Below the pieces are notes generated by a model. It did no database searches, was not told the DNA's origin, and saw only the letters and a program-made list of their open reading frames with translations. Both the position numbers and the translations under genes were made by a program. Shown piece after piece: positions 35,920 to 41,717 of a stretch of 41,717 nt of DNA (the stretch's first letter is position 1; each line of letters opens with the position of its first letter). This stretch comes from Streptomyces niphimycinicus. Its GTDB lineage: Bacteria; Actinomycetota; Actinomycetes; Streptomycetales; Streptomycetaceae. The stretch is taken from the NCBI RefSeq assembly GCF_018883605.1, contig NZ_JAHLEM010000139.1:1-41717 (forward strand), given 5' to 3'.

Positions 35920-36699
35920 TCAGCCGCGCCGCCCGCCGCGCCCGGCAGAGCGCGAACGGGGACGGAGAGCGGCGGCCGCGAGGACGGCGGGCGCGGTGAT
36001 CAGCAGGGTGAAGGTGACCAGGGAGGTGCCGCTGTCGGGCTTTTGGCGCGTGGGCTTCTGATACGCGTGCACCTCGACGGCACGGGTCCTGGTCGGTGTG
36101 GGAACCGGCGTGGGGGGTGCGGCCGGAGGCTTGGTGCGCAGGGGCGGGGACGGCAGCGGAAGCGCGGGCTCGGTTGTGGGCCCCGGTGTGGGAAGCCGCG
36201 GAGAGGGGGTGGGGGAGGGGGCCCGCGGCGTCCGGGTGGGTGTCGGCGTGGGAGTGGGGCTCGGGGTGGGAGTGGATGTGGGTGTGGGCGTAGGGGCCGG
36301 TGTGGCGGACGGGCTGGGGGTGGGCGTCGGGGTCGGTGTCGGGGTGGGCGTGGGAGTCGGCGTAGGCGTGGGTGTAGGCGTCGGGGTCGGCGTGGGTGTG
36401 GGGGTCGGTGTGGGCTTCGGCTTGTGGCACCAGCCGTAGTGGGCGAAGAAGCCGACCGGGCCCGCCGAGGCGGCGACGCAGACGCACAGACCCGGACCGA
36501 TCCGGATCTTCACCCAGACGTGCGGTCCGTGGTCCTGGCCACCGGTCCCGGGCCGGGCACCGGCCGTCGGCCGTGGGGAGGCGGTCGCGGCCGCCGGGCC
36601 GTCATCGCCCTGGTCGGCCAGGGCTGTCGCCCCCGCCGAGGCGAGAACAAGGGCAGTGGTGAGGACCCCCGCACGCCATACGCGCTGCCATCGCTTCAC
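35920..36699 (-). CDS. Exported membrane-anchored protein with a long Pro-Thr tract
   Basis: A 259-aa protein with no recognised enzyme domain. Residues 1-29 form a signal peptide ([11 protein letters not shown], then a hydrophobic stretch ending ATALA). A short region with three Cys (LCVCV, GWCHKP) follows, then an almost pure Pro-Thr repeat of about 40 residues, a Pro/Ser/Thr-rich tail, and a C-terminal hydrophobic segment ([18 protein letters not shown]) ending in Arg-rich sequence. There is no LPxTG. The layout suggests a stalk that crosses the cell wall, anchored in the membrane. The GTG at 36699 gives a standard signal peptide; ATG 36780 would add 27 residues and swallow an inverted repeat, so it was not chosen. 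Confidence 0.7.
   Translation of the reverse strand: MKRWQRVWRAGVLTTALVLASAGATALADQGDDGPAAATASPRPTAGARPGTGGQDHGPHVWVKIRIGPGLCVCVAASAGPVGFFAHYGWCHKPKPTPTPTPTPTPTPTPTPTPTPTPTPTPTPTPTPSPSATPAPTPTPTSTPTPSPTPTPTPTRTPRAPSPTPSPRLPTPGPTTEPALPLPSPPLRTKPPAAPPTPVPTPTRTRAVEVHAYQKPTRQKPDSGTSLVTFTLLITAPAVLAAAALRPRSRSAGRGGRRG
36238..36420. repeat. G/T-rich low-complexity tract encoding the Pro-Thr repeats
   Basis: On the plus strand this is a run of GTGGGTGT/GTCGGCGT-type hexamers, interrupted by few other codons. On the minus strand it encodes alternating Pro and Thr. Strong strand asymmetry (G/T versus C/A) makes it prone to slippage. Confidence 0.85.
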
Positions 36700-36748
36700 G
36701 AGGAGATGTTCCGCCGAACAGGCGCGCGCCAGCCGTGTGAGCACCGGG

Positions 36749-36768
36749 ATTCCCCCGAATAGGGGAAT
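36749..36768. promoter_or_regulatory. Inverted repeat in the leader of the Pro-Thr protein gene
   Basis: ATTCCCC (36749-36755) and GGGGAAT (36762-36768) are separated by 6 nt. The repeat lies 50 nt upstream of the preferred GTG start. It may be an operator or a leader hairpin. Confidence 0.4.
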
Positions 36769-36853
36769 AGCCCCGGACATTGGCGCTTCGAGGTTTACCG
36801 GAGAACATTCACCTCATAGCGTTCGGCTCGCCCCGCGGCGGCCCCGCCCCTGG

Positions 36854-37669
36854 TCACGGCTCGCCGAAACGTCCATGCCGACCCGCGCCGGCCGCGAACC
36901 GCGCCGCGCCGTCCAGCCCCTCGGTCAGTGTGGCCTGACCGTGGCGCAGCTCCCGCGCCATCGCCTCGTCCTGTGGCAGTCCCTCCTGGTCCAGCAGCGA
37001 GGCCCGGTCCGAGCGCAGACACATCTGCGGAAAGCCGGCGATCCGGGCCGCCAGCCGCTCCGCCTCCGGGCGCGCCCGCCCCGGCGGTACGAGACGGTTG
37101 GCGAGCCCGATGGCGTACGCCTCGTCGGCCGGCACCGGCCGCCCCGTCAGTACCAGGTCCATCGCCCGGCTCGCGCCGATCAGCCGTGGCAGCCGTACCG
37201 TTCCGCCGTCGATCAGCGGGACGCCCCAGCGGCGGCAGAACACCCCGAACACCGCGTCCTCCTCGGCGACGCGCAGATCGCACCAGAGCGCCAACTCCAG
37301 CCCGCCCGCCACCGCGTGGCCGCTGACCGCCGCGATCACTGGCTTGGACAGCCGGAGCCGGGTGGGTCCCATCGGGCCGTCGCCGTCCTCGGCCACCCGA
37401 TTGCCGCGCGCTGTGCCGACCGCCTTCAGATCGGCGCCGGCGCAGAAGGTGCCGCCCTCGCCCCACAGCACCGCGACCCGCGCCTGAGGGTCGGCGTCGA
37501 AGGCGCGGAAGGCATCGGCCAGGGCCGTGGCGGTCGCACCGTCGACGGCGTTGCGCACCTCGGGGCGGGCGAGCACGACCGTGGTGACCGGGCCCTCCCG
37601 CTCCGTGCGAACCGTAAGGGGCGCACCGGCCGCGTCCACGGCTTTCCCCGCGTCCTCCGTGGGGGTCAC
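36854..37669 (-). CDS. Enoyl-CoA hydratase/isomerase family protein
   Basis: A 271-aa crotonase-fold protein. The oxyanion-hole segments are visible as FCAGADLKAVG and SGHAVAGGLELALWCDLRVA. The second acidic position of classical hydratases lies in a region that reads WGVPLIDGGTVRLPRLIG here, so the reaction may differ from simple hydration. The GTG start overlaps the stop of the acyl-CoA dehydrogenase as GTGA, giving a translationally coupled pair. Together they could carry out dehydrogenation and hydration of an acyl-CoA, but the substrate is unknown. Confidence 0.9.
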   Translation of the reverse strand: MTPTEDAGKAVDAAGAPLTVRTEREGPVTTVVLARPEVRNAVDGATATALADAFRAFDADPQARVAVLWGEGGTFCAGADLKAVGTARGNRVAEDGDGPMGPTRLRLSKPVIAAVSGHAVAGGLELALWCDLRVAEEDAVFGVFCRRWGVPLIDGGTVRLPRLIGASRAMDLVLTGRPVPADEAYAIGLANRLVPPGRARPEAERLAARIAGFPQMCLRSDRASLLDQEGLPQDEAMARELRHGQATLTEGLDGAARFAAGAGRHGRFGEP

Positions 37670-39312
37670 CGCGCGTCCTTCGGGCGGGCGCGCTCCAGGA
37701 TCGGGCCGGTGTCCGTACCGGGCGGCAGGGTGCCGAAGGCATGCCCCCAGTCCCCGTCCAGCCGCGAGGCGCAGAACGCGTCGGCGACCGCGGGGTGGCT
37801 GTACCGCACCAGCAGGCTGCCCTGAAGCACCAGTGTCATCTGCTCGGCCACCCGCCGCGCCAGCAGTTGCGCCCGCTCGGGGTCGGCGAGCCGCGGCAGC
37901 AGCCCGCGCAGCCGGTCCACGGCCGCGTCCAGCCGCGCGTCGGCCCCGGCCGCGGCGTCGACCTCGGCCAGGAACGCCTCCAGCGCACCCGACTCCCGGC
38001 TCAGCGCGCGCAGCACATCGAGCGCCGCGACATTCCCCGAGCCCTCCCAGATCGACAGCAGGGGCGCCTCGCGGTACAGGCGCGGCATGCCGGACTCCTC
38101 CACATAGCCGTTGCCGCCCAGGCACTCCAGGGCCTCGGCGGCGTGCGCGGAGCCGCGCTTGCACACCCAGTACTTGCTCACCGCGAGCCCCAGCCTGCGC
38201 AGTGCCGCCTCGCCCTCGTCCCCGGCCTCCGCGCGGTCCAGGGCGGTGGCGAGCCGCATCGCGAGCGTCGTGGCCGCCTCCGACTCCACCGCCAGATCGG
38301 CGAGCACATTGCGCATCAGCGGCTGGTCGATCAGGTCGGCGCCGAATGCCCGGCGGTGCTCGGTGTGGTGCAGCGCCTGCCGCAGCCCGGCCCGCATGCC
38401 CGCCGCCGAGCCGATGACACAGTCCAGCCGGGTGACATTGACCATCTCCACGATGGTCCGCACCCCGCGGCCCGGTTCGCCGACCCGCCAGGCCATGGCG
38501 GACTCGTACTCGATCTCGGCCGACGCGTTCGACCGGTTGCCCAGCTTGTTCTTGAGCCGCATCAGCCGCAGCGGGTTGCGGCTGCCGTCCGGCAGCACCC
38601 GGGGCACCAGGAAGCAGGTGAGCCCCTCCTCCGTCTGGGCCAGCGTCAGGAAGACATCGCTCATCGGCGCGGAGGTGAACCACTTGTGGCCGGTGAGGAC
38701 ATAGCCACCGGCACCGTCCGGTACGGCCCGGGTGGTGTTGGCGCGGACGTCCGAGCCGCCCTGCTTCTCCGTCATCGACATGCCCGCGATCAGGCCCCGC
38801 TTGGTGAGCGGCGGGCGCAGTCCGAAGTCGTAGCCGCGGGCGGCCAGCAGCGGTTCGTAGACGGCGGCGAGCGCCGGCTCGGCGCGCAGCGCCGGGACCG
38901 CGGCGTACGTCATGGAGATCGGGCAGCCATGGCCGGGCTCGGCCTGCGCGAAGGCGTAGAACTTGGCCGCGCGCACCAGATGGGCGCCGGGGCGGCTCTC
39001 GCTCCACGCCGCCGCGTGCTGGCCGCTCGCCACGGCGACGTCCATGAGCTGGTGGTAGGCGGGGTGGTACTCGACCTCGTCGATGCGATGGCCGTAACGG
39101 TCGTGGGTGTGCAGCACCGGAGGGTGCTCCTCGGCCATCCGCGCCCAGTCCTGGACCTCGGCGGAACCGGCCCGCGCGCCCAGCTCCCGCACCTCCGGCT
39201 CGCCCCAGCCGCCGCCGTCCCGCCGCAGGGCCTCCAGCAGGGCGGGGTCGTCCGCCGTGCTGAAGCCGACGAGCGGCGGTGCCTGGTTGAGGACCTCATG
39301 CGTAGCGCTCAT
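37666..39312 (-). CDS. aidB: AidB-like acyl-CoA dehydrogenase
   Basis: A 548-aa flavoprotein, longer than standard acyl-CoA dehydrogenases (about 380-400 aa) and matching the AidB/isovaleryl-CoA dehydrogenase-like subgroup. Markers are LNQAPPLVGF at the N-terminus, GMSMTEKQGGSDVRANTT, YVLTGHKWFTSAPMSD, LKNKLGNRSNASAEI and the C-terminal GNGYVEESGMPRLYREAPL with SIWEGSGNV. In E. coli AidB is linked to the alkylation response; the role here may instead be acyl-CoA metabolism. ATG 39312 is preferred because GAGGAG then has 9-nt spacing, whereas ATG 39321 directly abuts it. The gene is divergent from a PaaX-type regulator and coupled to the enoyl-CoA hydratase. Confidence 0.88.
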   Translation of the reverse strand: MSATHEVLNQAPPLVGFSTADDPALLEALRRDGGGWGEPEVRELGARAGSAEVQDWARMAEEHPPVLHTHDRYGHRIDEVEYHPAYHQLMDVAVASGQHAAAWSESRPGAHLVRAAKFYAFAQAEPGHGCPISMTYAAVPALRAEPALAAVYEPLLAARGYDFGLRPPLTKRGLIAGMSMTEKQGGSDVRANTTRAVPDGAGGYVLTGHKWFTSAPMSDVFLTLAQTEEGLTCFLVPRVLPDGSRNPLRLMRLKNKLGNRSNASAEIEYESAMAWRVGEPGRGVRTIVEMVNVTRLDCVIGSAAGMRAGLRQALHHTEHRRAFGADLIDQPLMRNVLADLAVESEAATTLAMRLATALDRAEAGDEGEAALRRLGLAVSKYWVCKRGSAHAAEALECLGGNGYVEESGMPRLYREAPLLSIWEGSGNVAALDVLRALSRESGALEAFLAEVDAAAGADARLDAAVDRLRGLLPRLADPERAQLLARRVAEQMTLVLQGSLLVRYSHPAVADAFCASRLDGDWGHAFGTLPPGTDTGPILERARPKDAR

Positions 39313-39379
39313 GGCGGACATCTCCTCGTTCGCGGCGGTCTCCCGGGCCGGGCGGCCGGTGGGGCAGGCGGGCGCGTCT

Positions 39380-39421
39380 TACACTTCCATTATGCGCGAT
39401 TCAAAACTGTAATGGATAGGG
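39380..39421. promoter_or_regulatory. Divergent promoter/operator between aidB and the PaaX-type regulator
   Basis: A markedly AT-rich island in otherwise very GC-rich sequence. It has inverted arms TCCATTA (39386-39392) and TAATGGA (39410-39416) separated by 17 nt. Minus-strand CATAAT inside it could act as a -10 for aidB. The arrangement suits binding by the neighbouring PaaX-family protein. Confidence 0.5.
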
Positions 39422-39427
39422 TTTCGC

Positions 39428-40180
39428 GTGACCATGGACGACACCGGAACGCTCACCCTGCGGCCGCTGACCGCGCGCTCGATCGTGCTCAGCACCCTGC
39501 TCGGCCATCACCCGCCCCGGCTCCCCGCCCGCGCGCTGGTGCGTGTCGGCGCGCTCTTCGGCACCGCCGAGGGCACCATCCGGGTCGCGCTGACCCGGAT
39601 GGTCGCGGCCGGTGACCTGGAGCAGAGCGACGGCGTCTACCGGCTCACCGACCGGCTGCTGGCCCGCCAGGCGCGGCAGGACGACAGCCGCGCCCCCCGC
39701 ACCCGGCGCTGGGACGGCGGCTGGGAGATCGCGGTCGTCACCTCCGACCGCCGCGAGGCGGCCGAGCGCGCCGCCCTCCGCCAGGCCATGGCCGCCCTGC
39801 GCCTGGCCGAACTGCGCGAGGGCACCTGGATGCGCCCCGCCAATCTCGTCCACCCGCGCCCGGATGTCGCCGCCGAGCAGTGCGGCTGGTTCACCGGCGC
39901 ACCGGAGGGCGATCCGGCCGAGCTGGCCGCGCGCCTGTGGGACCTGGACGGCTGGGCCCGCCAGGCCAGGCTGCTCGGGGCGGCGCTGGACGAGGCGGAG
40001 GAACCGGCCGAGCGGTTCACCGTCGCGGCCGCGGCCCTCCGGCACCTCCTGGCCGACCCCGTCCTTCCCGCGCGGCTGCTGCCGGATGACTGGCCCGGTG
40101 CCGAGCTACGGCGTCGCTACGACGGGTTCGAACGGGACTTCCGGGCGTGGCTGCCGCGGTACGCGGGTGGCGGCGGCTGA
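39428..40180 (+). CDS. PaaX-family transcriptional regulator
   Basis: A 250-aa regulator of the PaaX type. The N-terminal winged helix covers about residues 15-75 (ARSIVLSTLLGHH, then RALVRVGALFGTAEGTIRVALTRMVAAGDLEQ, then GVYRLT), followed by the family's central ferredoxin-like and C-terminal domains (WDGGWEIAVV, then LRLAELREGTWMRPANL). PaaX senses phenylacetyl-CoA in E. coli; this protein may sense another acyl-CoA. GTG 39428 has AGGG 6 nt upstream; ATG 39434 is an alternative. It is divergent from aidB across an AT-rich palindrome, which suggests it controls that operon and itself. Confidence 0.88.
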   Translation: MTMDDTGTLTLRPLTARSIVLSTLLGHHPPRLPARALVRVGALFGTAEGTIRVALTRMVAAGDLEQSDGVYRLTDRLLARQARQDDSRAPRTRRWDGGWEIAVVTSDRREAAERAALRQAMAALRLAELREGTWMRPANLVHPRPDVAAEQCGWFTGAPEGDPAELAARLWDLDGWARQARLLGAALDEAEEPAERFTVAAAALRHLLADPVLPARLLPDDWPGAELRRRYDGFERDFRAWLPRYAGGGG

Positions 40181-40254
40181 GCCGTGGCGGCGCCTCCGCC
40201 GGGGTGGCACGTGGCGGCACGGGGCGGGGCGGGGACACACCGCCGCACCCTCGG

Positions 40255-41255
40255 CTACGCCGACTCGCGGATCACCAGCTCGGTGGGCAGCACCAGCGCC
40301 GGTTCGATCATCTCCCCGGCCGTCAGCCGCAGCAGTTGCCGGGCCAGCCGGCGGCCGATCCCGCCGATCGGCTGGCGCACGGTGGTCAGCGGGGGTTCGG
40401 TGTAGCGCGCGGGCTCGATGTCGTCGAAGCCGACCACCGCCATATCGTCCGGCACCCGTCGCCCGGCCTGGCGCAGCGCCCGCAGCACCCCGATCGCCAT
40501 CAGGAGGCCACGAACACCGCGTCCAGCCGGGGCTCCCGGTCCAGCAGCTCCCGTATCGCGACCGCCCCGGACTCCTGGGTGAAGTCCCCGACCGCGACGT
40601 ACGCCTCCAGCCGCGCCCCGGCCAGCGCCAGCCGGTAGCCCGAGAGCCGGTCGATCCCGGCGACCATGTCCTGGGGGCCCGCGACCGTGGCGATGCGGGT
40701 GCGTCCGGAGCGGATCAGGTGCTTCACGGCCAGCGCCGCGCCCGCCGCGTTGTCCACCCCGACATACGGCGGCGAGGCCGGGCTCGGCACCCGCTCGTTG
40801 CAGACCACGGGAATGCCCATCCGGGCCAGCGCGGCCGGCAGCGGATCGGAGCCGTGCATCGAGGCGACCATGACCCCGTCGACATGGCGGGCCAGGGCGA
40901 AGCGCTCGATGCGGTCACGGCTGGCGGGGGAGCGGGCCATCATCAGCACCAGTTGCTTGTCCGCGGACTCCAGCTCCTGGCTCACCCCGCGCACCACCCC
41001 CGGGAAGAACCGGTCGTCGGAGAAGACCCGGCCCGGCTCCTCGGGGAGCACCAGCGCGAAGGAGTCGGTGCGCTGGGTGACCAGGCTGCGGGCCGCCTGG
41101 TTGGGGATGTAGCCCAGCTCCTGGATCGCGTCCAGCACCGCCTCCCGGCTCTCCTCGGCGACCTTGGTGGAGCCGTTGACGACACGGGAGACGGTGGCGC
41201 GCGAGACCCCCGCGCGCCGCGCCACGCTCTCCAGGGTGGGCCGGGGACGGTGCAT
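40255..41255 (-). pseudogene. LacI-family regulator, split by a 4-nt frameshift
   Basis: Two adjacent frames together make one LacI/GalR repressor. The 5' part (41255-40500; GTG 41282 is an alternative start) carries the helix-turn-helix TLESVARRAGVSRATVSRVVNG and most of the sugar-binding domain, ending LDAVFVAS then TGA. The 3' part (40500-40255, 81 aa) starts MAIGVLRALRQAGRRVPDD and ends LPTELVIRESA. LacI proteins normally read VFVAS-D-L-MAIGVLRAL here, so a GACC tetranucleotide appears to be missing at about 40503. The stop and the next ATG overlap as TGATG (40502-40498), which could permit re-initiation. Restored length (about 333 aa) is normal. It may be a pseudogene, a sequencing error, or a split gene. 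Confidence 0.8.
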
Positions 41256-41313
41256 CCGCGCAATACCTCGCTGTGTGCTCACTGATGGTCGCTACAGCAT
41301 GGATCAAGACCGG

Positions 41314-41717
41314 TCAGGGCGCGAGAACGCGGGCCCGGCAGATCGACGGAGAACCCCAGGCGGAGCGCAGGGCGCGGGCCTTGCGGATCCACAGCGAGAG
41401 GTCGTACTCATCGGTGTAGCCGAGCGCGCCGTGCACCTGGAGGGCGGTGCGCGCCGCCGTGTACGCGGCCTCCCCGGCGGCCACCTTCGCTGCGGCGACC
41501 TCCGCCCGCACCTCGCCCGCGGGTCCCGACGCGCTCGCCAGCGCCACCGCGGCCCCATACAGCAGCGGCCGGGCGAACTCCAGGCCGATGAGCGCGTCCG
41601 CCAGCCGGTGCTTCACCGCCTGGAACGAGCCGATCGGGCGGCCGAACTGGGTGCGCTGCCCGGCGTACGCCGCGGTGCGCTCCACCAGCGCCAGCCCGGT
41701 GCCCAGGGACAGCGCGG
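41314..41717 (-). CDS. Acyl-CoA dehydrogenase, C-terminal part
   Basis: The C-terminal 134 codons of an acyl-CoA dehydrogenase; the 5' end lies beyond the right edge of the window. It shows the family's helical C-terminal domain: ALVERTAAYAGQRTQFGRPIGSFQAVKHRLADAL, then AAAKVAAGEAAYTAARTALQVHGALGYTDEYDLSLWIRKARAL. The HGALGY element is typical of the FAD-binding C-terminal region. It is on the same strand as the split LacI gene, which starts 58 nt downstream. Substrate is unknown. Confidence 0.9.
   Translation of the reverse strand, partial: ALSLGTGLALVERTAAYAGQRTQFGRPIGSFQAVKHRLADALIGLEFARPLLYGAAVALASASGPAGEVRAEVAAAKVAAGEAAYTAARTALQVHGALGYTDEYDLSLWIRKARALRSAWGSPSICRARVLAP

Noticed and set aside
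36098..36439. Plus-strand frame encoding Gly-Val repeats
   Set aside because: It is the complement of the Pro-Thr tract; the minus-strand frame has a signal peptide and membrane anchor and extends beyond the repeat.
40186..40200. Small hairpin GGCGG-CGCCT-CCGCC after the PaaX-type gene as a terminator
   Set aside because: Only 5 bp of stem in very GC-rich sequence; too weak to call.

Overview
The window is high-GC DNA with short actinomycete-style operons, GTG starts, 1 to 4 nt gene overlaps and no introns. It reads as a Streptomyces chromosome, and the macrolide genes suggest the S. hygroscopicus/violaceusniger group (inference). No rRNA, tRNA, CRISPR array or transposase was seen.

Region 1 (1-20841) is the right-hand part of a type I polyketide glycoside cluster. 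It starts inside a PKS protein (AT tail-DH-KR-ACP-docking) and continues with the terminal PKS protein (docking-KS-AT-DH-KR-ACP-TE), a type II thioesterase, a macrolide glycosyltransferase and a 3,5-epimerase. Next come an ABC exporter (ATPase and permease) fused into one operon with a NarL-type sensor kinase and response regulator. Then come a deoxysugar operon (4-ketoreductase, aldo-keto reductase, 2,3-dehydratase) and a separate crotonyl-CoA carboxylase/reductase gene. Two consecutive DH-KR modules ahead of the TE predict a 2,4-dienoyl terminus. The sugar enzymes predict a 2,6-dideoxy-L-hexose, and Ccr predicts an ethylmalonyl-CoA extender used by a module outside the window. Together this fits an elaiophylin-like glycosylated macrodiolide; the assignment is inference. 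The early sugar genes (nucleotidyltransferase, 4,6-dehydratase) are not in the window. The deoxysugar operon and ccr share an upstream signature: three TAGGGG copies, the last inside a common 15-mer.

Region 2 (20856-25069) leaves the cluster. A 940-aa haem protein on the minus strand fuses a catalase-like domain to an alpha-dioxygenase/cyclooxygenase-like peroxidase domain. It keeps the YxxH pair but lacks the usual distal histidine in both halves. It is divergent from an Fpg/Nei-family DNA glycosylase. The following 339-bp gap is mostly two tandem-repeat arrays (8 x 17 bp and 4 x 15 bp).

Region 3 (25070-36853) is general accessory metabolism: an FAD monooxygenase, an NDH-2-like oxidoreductase, a compact transketolase, an SDR epimerase, a secreted Ca2+-dependent PI-PLC-like protein, dodecin, a universal stress protein, a metallophosphoesterase and a cytochrome P450. 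It ends with two cell-envelope proteins, one carrying a long Pro-Thr tract. Hairpin terminators are clear at 26293-26344 and 32054-32086.

Region 4 (36854-41717) is an acyl-CoA metabolism group: an AidB-like acyl-CoA dehydrogenase translationally coupled to an enoyl-CoA hydratase, divergent from a PaaX-family regulator. A LacI-family regulator follows, split by an apparent 4-nt deletion, and then a second acyl-CoA dehydrogenase that runs off the right edge.
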